Below, piece by piece: positions 14,414 through 21,393 of a DNA stretch of 26,011 nt (positions are counted from its first letter, which is position 1; each line of letters begins with the position of its first letter). Position numbers and translations under genes: made by a program. The notes below the pieces were generated by a model, which searched no databases, was not told the origin of the DNA, and worked only from the letters and a program-made list of their open reading frames with translations. The stretch covers positions 1 to 26,011 of IMG/VR virus record IMGVR_UViG_3300032238_000043; one strand, 5' to 3'. This DNA is from a virus.

Positions 14414-15162
14414 TATCGACGCCTTAGGTATGCGGATCTGCCAGTAGTTCCGCCAAAGCCCTCATTGATGATGCGCACAAATCCGGCAACATAGTTCCGA
14501 TTTTCAATGATGCTGATCACCGAGTCATTGACTATCTTGCAGAGGATTCGGGATACCGCCTCTCCAATGTATTCCGTATCGCCAAGCGCACGACGGAACG
14601 CAAAGGTCGTAGCTAGGTTGTCGGCGATATACTCAAAGTCGCCAAGAGTCTTGCGTAGGGCCAGGCTAGTGGTGTCGTCCGCATCGCCCTTGCTAGTTCC
14701 AACCAGCAAATCCTCGTTGATGATACGCACAAGTGCGCGTACCGAGACGAGGCCCTCGTCGATCTTCTCTAGGTCGGATACAGACCGAATCTGGCCCAGA
14801 ATCCGTTGAACGGCATCGGTGATGCTTTCCGTATCGGATACCGAGCGGATAGCCCCGATAACCTTCAATACGGCATCAGCAATGCTTTCGGTGTCGGAGA
14901 CCGTCCGAACCACCGACATGAGGCGCGAAACCGCTTCCGATACTGATTCAGTTTCGGATACCGAGCGAACAATCGACAGTACGCGCGATACTGCCTCTGA
15001 AACTGCTACATCTTCGTCAGAAGAGTCATCGCCGCCCTTGACGCGAACGATGGCAAGTAGGCGCGATACCGCTTCCGATACCGCTTCCGTCTCGGTTCTG
15101 ACGCCGATGATAGGCGTTGGCGGCAAGCCACCGCCACCGCCCTTCAATAGCGTCAGAAGCAT
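14413..15162 (-). CDS. Protein of tandem 20-residue repeats (249 aa)
   Basis: After MLLTLLKGGGGGLPPTPIIG the protein consists of repeats with the consensus TESVSEAVSRLLxIVRSVSD. Five consecutive units occupy residues 51-150, an earlier partial unit lies at 21-40 separated by an acidic insert (GGDDSSDED), and degenerate units continue at about 176-213. Each unit has an acidic stretch followed by a helix-like part ending in Arg-Ser. There is no membrane segment or catalytic motif. Repeats of the 'vSdtesvSeav.r' kind occur in phage structural or fibre-associated proteins, but I know no assigned function. It follows the Kelch-like protein by 4 bp and overlaps the small membrane protein gene. A solenoid or fibre-like structural role is inference only. 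Confidence 0.8.
   Translation of the reverse strand: MLLTLLKGGGGGLPPTPIIGVRTETEAVSEAVSRLLAIVRVKGGDDSSDEDVAVSEAVSRVLSIVRSVSETESVSEAVSRLMSVVRTVSDTESIADAVLKVIGAIRSVSDTESITDAVQRILGQIRSVSDLEKIDEGLVSVRALVRIINEDLLVGTSKGDADDTTSLALRKTLGDFEYIADNLATTFAFRRALGDTEYIGEAVSRILCKIVNDSVISIIENRNYVAGFVRIINEGFGGTTGRSAYLRRR
14713..15012 (-). repeat. Tandem 60-bp coding repeats (five units)
   Basis: Positions encode residues 51-150 of the repeat protein, five in-register units of 20 codons. Unit ends read RSVSE, RTVSD, RSVSD, RSVSD and RIINE, so the first four are close and the fifth has diverged. Nucleotide similarity is also visible, for example in the repeated plus-strand element GTATCGGATACCGAGCG. Confidence 0.8.
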
Positions 15163-15166
15163 AAGA

Positions 15167-16603
15167 CTAGAACAGCATCAAACGTTGCATGGGCCCTGTA
15201 GATGCTGGGCTTGGTGCATACAGGTAGGTGATCTTGGTTGCACCGTCTGTATATACGAAGTCAAAAATCGTATTGGATGTCCAAGTAGTAAAGCTGGATA
15301 TGTAGTTAGTTGCGTTTGTGATGCCAATGATTCTGCGCGTTGCAAGATCAAATGAATACCAATACTGCTGCCCAGTATTCCTTGCATCTCTTGCGTAGAT
15401 TCGGTCTCCACTATGCACAAAATCTACAACGGTGATGTTTTGAAGACCGCCAGTTGTGATGCTGTTGGACCAAGTATTCAAAGCAATGTCGTAAACATCC
15501 ATGCCAGAACTTGATCTCCACCCATAAATGTATCGTCCATTTTGGATGGCGTTCTCATTAGTCCACGATGAATCAGATACTTGGCTGATCCAAGTAAACC
15601 CAGATTGTGCTTGTTGAGTAGACCTAGCAGTAGTAGGCGATAGCGTTGTCCAGGTATTGGTAGAAATCTGATAGCGATACAGCGTCACAGCACTGTTGCC
15701 GGTCAGATATAGAAAATCATCATTGCCTTCGATGGAATAAACCGACGTATTGTCCGGTGTAGTAGTCCATGTCGGCACTGTCAGCGTGTCGCCAGTATTG
15801 CTGCTGATCGTGCGAATCTGGCCAGCACCAGTTCCACTCACAATGCGAACTTGGTAGTTTGTCCACTGGTTGGTCGTCCAGGCCTTGGCCGAGTTGACCA
15901 AAGTAGTTCCAGTTGCACTGGTCGCCGTGCCAGTTGCAAACTTCAGATAATCATCATCAAGCCAACTTGGTGTTGCTACAAGTTGCGCATATGTTGTGAA
16001 CGTGGACGGAAGTCCAGTCACAGGCAGACTCGTCACCGTTGCTGTTGCATGGTCGTAAACTAAAAAGAAATTACCGGAAAGAGTTCCTAGAGAAAACGTG
16101 TAGACTCTTGGAGTGCAAAGCCGAAATACTGTAGACGCACTAAATGCAGACGCTTGCGTCGGAACAGTGATTACGCTGTTTGCGCCGATTGTATTGCTTG
16201 TGATGGTTAGCGTAGAACCTGCATTTGGCCCGGAAAGAATATGAATCTTGTACCCGGCCAAGCTCTGCACCAAAGTCTGGTTTGTAGCAATCGTGCTAGT
16301 AGTTCCAGACAAAGCAGTCAACGATGCTACACCAGTTGTGCTACCAGTAGACCATGGAATAGCCACCATTGCAGAACCAGATGAAGTTCCGTTTACGCCA
16401 CTGCTCCTTAAGTTTACGGTGCCATCTTCAATCGGGTCATAAATGTTGAAATTGCTAGACCCAACATAAGTAAAAGCTAGTGGTTTAGTGTGCCTAATAT
16501 GGCATATGGGGTTGCCAACGGTAAAGTTAAAAAACCCACCGCTTGGGATTGGTTCCCATCGCCTCAAATCAAGCAGCTTCCGATTGCCGTTTGTAGTTGC
16601 CAT
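15167..16603 (-). CDS. Kelch-like beta-rich phage structural protein with duplicated module (478 aa)
   Basis: The 478-residue product opens MATTNGNRKLLDLRRWEPIP, a start I associate with a group of phage virion proteins encoded near portal and capsid genes. Residues about 98-163 and 225-292 are two copies of one beta module (SLAGYKIHILSGPNAGSTLT versus NYQVRIVSGTGAGQIRTISS). Residues about 295-470 show Kelch-type elements (LYRYQISTNTWTTLSP, MDVYDIALNTWSNS, YWYSFDLATRRI), suggesting a beta propeller or part of one. There is no catalytic motif. Thr, Ser and Asn are very common, as in fibres and surface proteins. The gene starts 1 bp after the preceding stop. A head fibre or surface decoration role is inference. 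Confidence 0.78.
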   Translation of the reverse strand: MATTNGNRKLLDLRRWEPIPSGGFFNFTVGNPICHIRHTKPLAFTYVGSSNFNIYDPIEDGTVNLRSSGVNGTSSGSAMVAIPWSTGSTTGVASLTALSGTTSTIATNQTLVQSLAGYKIHILSGPNAGSTLTITSNTIGANSVITVPTQASAFSASTVFRLCTPRVYTFSLGTLSGNFFLVYDHATATVTSLPVTGLPSTFTTYAQLVATPSWLDDDYLKFATGTATSATGTTLVNSAKAWTTNQWTNYQVRIVSGTGAGQIRTISSNTGDTLTVPTWTTTPDNTSVYSIEGNDDFLYLTGNSAVTLYRYQISTNTWTTLSPTTARSTQQAQSGFTWISQVSDSSWTNENAIQNGRYIYGWRSSSGMDVYDIALNTWSNSITTGGLQNITVVDFVHSGDRIYARDARNTGQQYWYSFDLATRRIIGITNATNYISSFTTWTSNTIFDFVYTDGATKITYLYAPSPASTGPMQRLMLF

Positions 16604-16604
16604 A

Positions 16605-17030
16605 TCAAGTCACTACTATGTTGTTTCTGAGATTGTATGCGTTGGAAGATTGCAACTCTACATGAAGCTGCTCAGATCCGACCTTTCCGGCCAATGACAC
16701 CAAACTAGACAATGTGGTAATAGAGGGAGAGTTGCCAACCGATACCGTGTTTGTTGCCGATCCCGTCAACTGAACTTTAAGATTGCTATTATAGTCAATA
16801 GACAACCTTGAGACTGTGCTAGCCATGGTTTCAATTGCCATGCGCATGGCTTCAATCGCTTCGATCAACTCACCATAGGCAGCAATCGGTAGCGGATCGG
16901 TAGACGATACATCCGTCGCCGTCCCATCGACGCCAACAACCGGCTTGACGCGCTGGTAGAGGACGCCGCCGATTTCGTCGGCTGCAACCGTCGCACCAGA
17001 GCCCGGCGTGTAGCCAACGTTATCTGCCAT
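16605..17030 (-). CDS. Phage structural-type protein of unknown role (141 aa)
   Basis: The 141-residue product begins MADNVGYTPGSGATVAADEI and GGVLYQRVKPVVGVDGTATD, a segment seen at the start of many phage structural proteins that lie beside head or baseplate genes. A helix follows (LIEAIEAMRMAIETMAS, residues about 55-71), then a beta-type C-terminal half with Ser/Thr/Asn. No catalytic or membrane elements. The start is 1 bp after the preceding stop (TAATATG) and the end 1 bp before the next start, so it is translated together with its neighbours. Function is unknown; a minor virion component is the natural inference from the operon. Confidence 0.75.
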   Translation of the reverse strand: MADNVGYTPGSGATVAADEIGGVLYQRVKPVVGVDGTATDVSSTDPLPIAAYGELIEAIEAMRMAIETMASTVSRLSIDYNSNLKVQLTGSATNTVSVGNSPSITTLSSLVSLAGKVGSEQLHVELQSSNAYNLRNNIVVT

Positions 17031-17031
17031 A

Positions 17032-17541
17032 TTACGTTCCCGTCATCGTGTGGTTGACAAACACCTTGAGGGTATCCGTCGTGGCCTTGGTAAACGTGCT
17101 GCTAAACAGTGCTCGCATCAAAATCGGCGAGGTTCCACTCGCGCCAGCTTTGGCAATTGCAACGTCGGCAACATTGGTATAAGTAGTGCCGGTGCTAAAT
17201 GAGCAGGCATAGGTAACAACTTTAGTGCCTCGCCCAGAATTGTCGGTATCCGAATCATTGCTCTTTGGATATCCAGAAATCATGGCGGTTCCACCAGTAT
17301 TCTGAATACTGCTCAAGGCAGCATACGTTTGATTTTTAGCCGGGGGGGTAGTGGCTTGCGACAAAAACATCAAGCCATCAAAAGCCCCTGATGTCCAAAA
17401 ATTGGTAGGCGTCGTGCCACTAGCGCGTTGTGCGTAGTAAACATCGCCATCATCGGTCACAATGTTTTTGGTCTCGTGAACCTCAACCTCGCCATTTGCC
17501 TTTTCAAGAACGGCAATAATCTTAGTATCTACAACACGCAT
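17032..17541 (-). CDS. Phage structural-type protein of unknown role (169 aa)
   Basis: I choose the ATG at 17541 because AGAGGAG lies 6 bp upstream; a longer form from GTG at 17613 (193 residues), overlapping the preceding stop, has no ribosome site. The product starts MRVVDTKIIAVLEKANGEVE and continues VHETKNIVTDDGDVYYAQRA, a pattern I associate with phage proteins of unknown function encoded near structural genes. The remainder is beta-rich (GTKVVTYACSFSTGTTYTNV, LKVFVNHTMTGT). No enzyme motif is seen. It ends 1 bp before the next start. Virion association is inferred from the operon and composition. Confidence 0.72.
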   Translation of the reverse strand: MRVVDTKIIAVLEKANGEVEVHETKNIVTDDGDVYYAQRASGTTPTNFWTSGAFDGLMFLSQATTPPAKNQTYAALSSIQNTGGTAMISGYPKSNDSDTDNSGRGTKVVTYACSFSTGTTYTNVADVAIAKAGASGTSPILMRALFSSTFTKATTDTLKVFVNHTMTGT

Positions 17542-17547
17542 AAGTGG

Positions 17548-17554
17548 CTCCTCT
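17548..17554 (-). promoter_or_regulatory. Ribosome binding site that decides the start at 17541
   Basis: Minus-strand AGAGGAG, 6 bp upstream of the internal ATG, while the upstream GTG at 17613 has no such site. Confidence 0.7.
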
Positions 17555-17609
17555 GGTTCTCCCTTGCGAAGAACGAATACAACGTTGTCCTTGATGTGAT
17601 TGGTCGAGT

Positions 17610-18086
17610 TCACGATGCAGTCAGCTTGGAAAGGAATGCCTTGGCCGAGTCGGCACGCTTCTCAAGCGCCAAGACATCGTTGTTGATCTGAGTGACCTCT
17701 TCCTTGGCTTCCTGCAACTTCTTCAAGGCTTCTTCCTTGGTTTCAGTCGCGTCATCCAGGGTCTGTTGCGCTTGCTCAAGGATGGAAGCTGCCATCTCCT
17801 TGGCTTGAGCCACGATCAACTCGCGTTCAGCCTGGGCCTGCATCAGCAACGATTCCGCTTGTGCGCTAGCCGTCGCCTTGATGGTTTCGATACCCTCGCG
17901 CTCCGCTACAAACCGAGCTTCAGTGTCCTTGATGGTCTGCTCATACTTGGCGACCTTGGCCTGAAGTTCACCCTCGTATTGTTCTAGCGAGCCCAGCTTC
18001 TTGAGCGCGTCCGCCAGTTCTTGGAGGACAGCAAACGTATTGGCAAGTTTCTGCACGTCGGCAGCCGCCTTAAAGGACGAGTTCAT
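17610..18086 (-). CDS. Coiled-coil protein of unknown role (158 aa)
   Basis: The 158-residue product is almost entirely helical and charged. Heptad-like patterns run from about residue 20 to the end (ALKKLGSLEQYEGELQAKVA, ILEQAQQTLDDATETKEEAL, EVTQINNDVLALEKRADSAK). No signal peptide, membrane segment or catalytic motif. The ATG overlaps the preceding TGA by one base. In context, between small structural-type genes, a rod-like virion component or an assembly helper is plausible, but nothing in the sequence decides. Ala, Glu and Gln are very abundant. The family is not recognised. Confidence 0.75.
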   Translation of the reverse strand: MNSSFKAAADVQKLANTFAVLQELADALKKLGSLEQYEGELQAKVAKYEQTIKDTEARFVAEREGIETIKATASAQAESLLMQAQAERELIVAQAKEMAASILEQAQQTLDDATETKEEALKKLQEAKEEVTQINNDVLALEKRADSAKAFLSKLTAS

Positions 18087-18430
18087 CAGACATTCCCCTT
18101 TGCAAAAAGAACAACAGTTAGACTGGCACTAACGCCCGACACAACAGGGCGAATGTAGCGAGTGATTTCGGTAATCATCTCGATCTTTGCCGTCGAGAAC
18201 ACAAGGTCGTTACCTTGAAGATCCGTCAAGGTTGCCCAGTTGGTCCCGTCGTTGGACCCTTGGATCGTGACGCTTCCGCCACTGAAGGTGCCAAAGACTT
18301 GCACCGAGCGATCTGCTAGTGCTGACACTGGCAATGCTTCGCCAACATCAGAATTTGCCAAGTTGGCCCAAGTATAAACTCCAGTCTTTTCGTAGCCTGG
18401 ATACGTGAAAACAACGGAAATAGTCGCCAT
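18086..18430 (-). CDS. Small beta-type phage structural protein (114 aa)
   Basis: The 114-residue product begins MATISVVFTYPGYEKTGVYT and contains SVQVFGTFSGGSVTIQGSND and GTNWATLTDLQGNDLVFSTA, then ITRYIRPVVSGVSASLTVVL. This is the pattern of a small beta-sandwich protein found in many tailed phages near head or tail genes, in which the SGGSVTIQGSNDGTNW element is conserved. I know no proven function. The start (TAACCATG) is 2 bp after the preceding stop and no strong ribosome site is visible. A minor capsid or decoration role is inference. Confidence 0.75.
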   Translation of the reverse strand: MATISVVFTYPGYEKTGVYTWANLANSDVGEALPVSALADRSVQVFGTFSGGSVTIQGSNDGTNWATLTDLQGNDLVFSTAKIEMITEITRYIRPVVSGVSASLTVVLFAKGNV

Positions 18431-18432
18431 GG

Positions 18433-18840
18433 TTATGCCAGTCGGGTTAGCTTGTAGAGAGTCGTCGAGAGAAGCGTGCAGATGGAGTCGATATCATTCT
18501 GAATGTGTGTCTCGCTTCCCATCGTGCCACGCTTCGTCTCGACATATTCGTAAGCGGCTTGAAGTTCGGCGATAGGGCTACCGGCAATGGTGAAGCTGCC
18601 ACCACCAAACTTGAGCTTTTGCCCCGTGCAGCCCATCCACGATTCGGCTAGGCCGTCGGTCAGATCGGCAAGCTCGTTGTACATGCCAAGTGCGGTGTGC
18701 GCCGCATAGCTACCCGGCCCATCGACCATCAGATGATGCATGTGAATCGCCGTGCTCGCGTGCAGCAAGCGCGTGATAAACTCGGATGAGCCACCGGCAT
18801 CACCGGCTGGGGCGTCATAAAGAAGGGTAGACCTAGGCAT
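18433..18840 (-). CDS. DUF5856-like protein (135 aa)
   Basis: The 135-residue product contains FITRLLHASTAIHMHHLMVD, SYAAHTALGMYNELADLTDG and LAESWMGCTGQKL, which fit the DUF5856 group of phage proteins ('H.lHl...syaeHkaL...Yd...dl.D.l.E...g'). The His and Glu spacing and the helical character suggest a four-helix, ferritin/Dps-like fold, which is my inference. The C-terminal helix is IQNDIDSICTLLSTTLYKLT. It lies directly after the portal gene (TAACCATG). Its role in phages is unknown to me. The first 15 residues (MPRSTLLYDAPAGD) are probably flexible. Confidence 0.75.
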   Translation of the reverse strand: MPRSTLLYDAPAGDAGGSSEFITRLLHASTAIHMHHLMVDGPGSYAAHTALGMYNELADLTDGLAESWMGCTGQKLKFGGGSFTIAGSPIAELQAAYEYVETKRGTMGSETHIQNDIDSICTLLSTTLYKLTRLA

Positions 18841-18842
18841 GG

Positions 18843-20561
18843 TTATACTTCAGTTGGGCTAGGGGAGGTGTATCCCGAGAACATGTTGGTGATGTCGGTC
18901 AACGCGCTAGGCTGAGTAGTTTGCGCTGCCGACAGGCTCTTCACGGCGTTCGCCTGTTGAGCCATCATTTGCGTCTGTTCCTTGGCAGCCAAAGCCTTGT
19001 TGCGCGCATCACGAATCAAGGCAACCTGATCGGTCGCTACGATCATCTTGGGATCGACGCCAAGCATGTCGCTATAAGCATCGGCCCATTCATCTGCATT
19101 GAACTTGTCCAGCACATCCGGCTTCATCTGAGCGACAGCGCCAAGATTGCCGATGAAGCGATCCGTACTAGCACTACCGATTGCATTCTGTGCTTGCGCC
19201 AGCATCGACACGAATTCAACGCTTAGGTCCATACCCGACAACTCGGGCGGAGGCGGAGGCAGGATGCCCGCCTTGAGCATGCGCGTGAACGTGATGTCAA
19301 TAAGCGGGTCCAGCAACTCGTTGTGAAGTCGCTCAAGGACCGGCCCAAGCATCAATAGTTTCTCTTCGTGGCGTTCGGCGACCTCTGTTGCCGTCATGCG
19401 CGTATCGGTCGCATTAGCCAGCATCATGAATAGGTCAGCGTAGAACGTGCTACGAATTCGCCCACGAATGTCCTCAAGGTCCGCATGCAGATGCGAAAGG
19501 TTGAGGTTCACCTCAAATGCAGTGCGAATACCGCCTTGTGGGGACGCCGAATCGACGAAGGTCACACCGCCAGGGAGTGTCTCTACGTCACGATTCTTGA
19601 GCGTCGTCGGCACTTGCAGAGGCGGCTTGGTCTGGTAGTCAATCGCCTGGGCCTTGCGCAACTGTTCGTGCTGAAGCTGCTTAATGTCGCCCAAGGACTC
19701 CATGCCCGGCGAGTTCCCATAGATGTCACCACCAGCAAGCGCCCATCGGGGGGCAAGCACGGGGAAATGCTCAAACCCACTTTCGCGCAAGAACTTGGTG
19801 TGATCGCCGCCCACCTCAAAGTAGCAGGAACGCCAAGGCATATTCTTGTCGTCCTTCTTGGTGATGTCGCGATCTTCGCGAGGCTCAATCGCATGAATGA
19901 TGCGAATCCACTGATCCAGTGATCCACGATCATACATGCTCTGCACCGTCTTGGAGCAATTCTTGTATCCGAACTCCTTGACGGTCTCGCCAACGGTCTT
20001 TTCAAACTCCCGGTAGAGCGTGCAGACCTTGCCTTGGAAGTCCTGTGCAATGCAGAACTCACCAACGGTCACCGGGTAGTGGTGAATGACATTGTCAAAG
20101 TCGGGCAAGACAATGCTGGTTGCAGTGCCGAATGCGCCCAACTCCTCATAAACCTGATGTAAAGCGCGATAGGTATTCGACTTCTGGAATACCATACGCA
20201 TGCGCTTGCTAACGTCGTTCAGCCACAACTTGACCGGCTGGTAGTTGTTGAGGTCCGGGTCTGCCGTCGCAAGGCGAAACCATGGTCTAGCCGGGCTAGT
20301 AGCGCCAGCCATCATGCCAGCGCCTAGAACGCGCAAAGCACGGGTAGCCGTGTTGTCGTAGATGTTGTTGTGACGACGCCAACCCTTGTCGCGATCTTGG
20401 ACAAAGTATCGACCATTGCGAGGAAGCAAATAGGTTGTGATCTCCTGCCAGTGAGCCCACCACGTTGCACGCTCAGTCTTGAGGTGCCCCCAACGAGTGT
20501 ATAACTTCTCGCGAGGAAGCGACTTAGAGTTACTGTGATTGTCGCCCGTGTAGTCGCTCAT
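18843..20561 (-). CDS. Portal protein (podovirus head-tail connector, 572 aa)
   Basis: The 572-residue product fits the T7-type head-tail connector family (T7 gp8, 536 aa). Recognisable elements in order: TRWGHLKTERATWWAHWQEI and LPRNGRYFVQD near the N-terminus, ATRALRVLGAGMMAGATSPA and RPWFRLATAD at about residues 72-101, GTATSIVLPDFDN, then DLFMMLANATDTRMTATEVA and ERHEEKLLMLGPVLERLHNE at about 380-420. Twelve copies form the ring at one capsid vertex through which terminase packages DNA and to which tail tubular protein A binds. The C-terminal 60 residues are Gln/Ala/Ser-rich. The start is 1 bp after the stop of the 107-residue gene and lacks a clear ribosome site, so coupling is likely. 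Confidence 0.95.
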   Translation of the reverse strand: MSDYTGDNHSNSKSLPREKLYTRWGHLKTERATWWAHWQEITTYLLPRNGRYFVQDRDKGWRRHNNIYDNTATRALRVLGAGMMAGATSPARPWFRLATADPDLNNYQPVKLWLNDVSKRMRMVFQKSNTYRALHQVYEELGAFGTATSIVLPDFDNVIHHYPVTVGEFCIAQDFQGKVCTLYREFEKTVGETVKEFGYKNCSKTVQSMYDRGSLDQWIRIIHAIEPREDRDITKKDDKNMPWRSCYFEVGGDHTKFLRESGFEHFPVLAPRWALAGGDIYGNSPGMESLGDIKQLQHEQLRKAQAIDYQTKPPLQVPTTLKNRDVETLPGGVTFVDSASPQGGIRTAFEVNLNLSHLHADLEDIRGRIRSTFYADLFMMLANATDTRMTATEVAERHEEKLLMLGPVLERLHNELLDPLIDITFTRMLKAGILPPPPPELSGMDLSVEFVSMLAQAQNAIGSASTDRFIGNLGAVAQMKPDVLDKFNADEWADAYSDMLGVDPKMIVATDQVALIRDARNKALAAKEQTQMMAQQANAVKSLSAAQTTQPSALTDITNMFSGYTSPSPTEV

Positions 20562-20562
20562 A

Positions 20563-20886
20563 TTACTGGCCGAGCAGCGTGTTGCGCCCGAGTTGCAGGC
20601 TCAAAGGATCTACGCCACCCGACAACATTGTCGAGGCAGCGCCGCCAGTAGATGGCTGCATGGATTGCGCCATGATCGTGGCAATATCCGGCGTCTTGCG
20701 ATTCGCCTTGGCCATAGCCTCTTGCGATTCACGACGTTGCGCTTGCTGTTGCGACACAGCTTCCTTTTGCGCCTGCTCTTGTGCTTGAAGGCTACGCTTT
20801 TGCGACGAAGCCGACTTTTGGCCCTGATAGACGCTGGCACCTAGGCTTGCAGCGCCAAGCGCAATGGCTGCTCCGGTAAAACCCAT
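20563..20886 (-). CDS. Small virion-type protein preceding the portal (107 aa)
   Basis: The 107-residue product has a hydrophobic Gly/Ala N-terminus (MGFTGAAIALGAASLGASVY), a Gln/Glu/Lys/Arg-rich helix at about residues 22-62 that is likely coiled-coil, and a C-terminus with SGGVDPLSLQLGRNTLLGQ, a pattern I recognise at the end of small proteins encoded immediately before podovirus portal genes. The N-terminus could be a membrane-interacting helix rather than a signal peptide. It ends 1 bp before the portal start. Function is unknown; virion association is inferred from family context. No strong ribosome site is present. Confidence 0.75.
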   Translation of the reverse strand: MGFTGAAIALGAASLGASVYQGQKSASSQKRSLQAQEQAQKEAVSQQQAQRRESQEAMAKANRKTPDIATIMAQSMQPSTGGAASTMLSGGVDPLSLQLGRNTLLGQ

Positions 20887-20888
20887 AA

Positions 20889-21353
20889 TCAGATCGGCTT
20901 GCTATAGATAATGTCTTGGATGCCATAGCCAAGACGGGGCATAAGTTGCTGCAACGTAGTGTTTGGCTTGGCGTGCCAAAGCATCATCTTCGCGCCCTTT
21001 GCAACGGCTTCTCGCTCCGTCTCGTAGATCAAATCTAGACCCATACGAGTTCCACGAAGGTGAGGCACCAAGAACAGCAAATCGTTCTGGGCTACCGTCA
21101 AGTTTGAGTAGTGGAAGTGCGTCGTAAAGAACGAAACCGAATAGCCTACCAGCACATCGTTTTCGTAGGCCCCAAGCACGATTAGGTTGCCGGAAGCCTC
21201 AAGAGCCTCGTACCGGGTCTGATCAGGACTCAGCACCATTAGCTCTTTGTTCAGTGCGATCTCGCTCCAGTGTTGCTGGAACAAGTCCGCACCATTCGTC
21301 AGCAAATCTGCCACCGTCGTTGGACGGATTTCAAGATTGCGCACAATCGCCAT
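20889..21353 (-). CDS. GNAT-family acetyltransferase-like protein (154 aa)
   Basis: The 154-residue product has the GNAT order of elements: an N-terminal beta strand and helix (LEIRPTTVADLLTNG), central strands VLGAYENDVLVGYSVSFFT at about residues 59-77, and LLFLVPHLRGTRMGLDLIYE at 92-111 containing R100-G-T-R-M-G105, which corresponds to the acetyl-CoA pyrophosphate loop (R/Q-x-x-G-x-G/A). The C-terminal part (LWHAKPNTTLQQLMPRLGYG) fits a late GNAT strand and helix. Proteins of this type occur near terminase or portal genes in several podoviruses; the substrate is unknown. It lies 37 bp after the terminase gene, separated by the 16-bp repeat. No clear ribosome site precedes the ATG. Confidence 0.8.
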   Translation of the reverse strand: MAIVRNLEIRPTTVADLLTNGADLFQQHWSEIALNKELMVLSPDQTRYEALEASGNLIVLGAYENDVLVGYSVSFFTTHFHYSNLTVAQNDLLFLVPHLRGTRMGLDLIYETEREAVAKGAKMMLWHAKPNTTLQQLMPRLGYGIQDIIYSKPI

Positions 21354-21377
21354 AGCAGCACGCTAGGCATTAACTTT

Positions 21378-21393
21378 CCTACATGGGCACCTA
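21378..21393 (-). repeat. 16-bp direct repeat, copy B (begins at the stop codon of terL)
   Basis: Minus-strand TAGGTGCCCATGTAGG, identical to copy A at 14215-14230. Its first three bases are the TAG stop of the terminase large subunit; the remainder opens the 37-bp gap before the acetyltransferase gene and ends in GTAGG. Confidence 0.75.

Noticed and set aside
14713-15012. CRISPR-like array because of regular 60-bp repetition
   Set aside because: The repeats are contiguous, diverged and coding, without unique spacers or cas genes.
14413-16603. Diversity-generating retroelement variable region, as in BPP-1
   Set aside because: No reverse transcriptase, accessory gene or paired template repeat is visible; the repeats here are in-frame tandem coding repeats.
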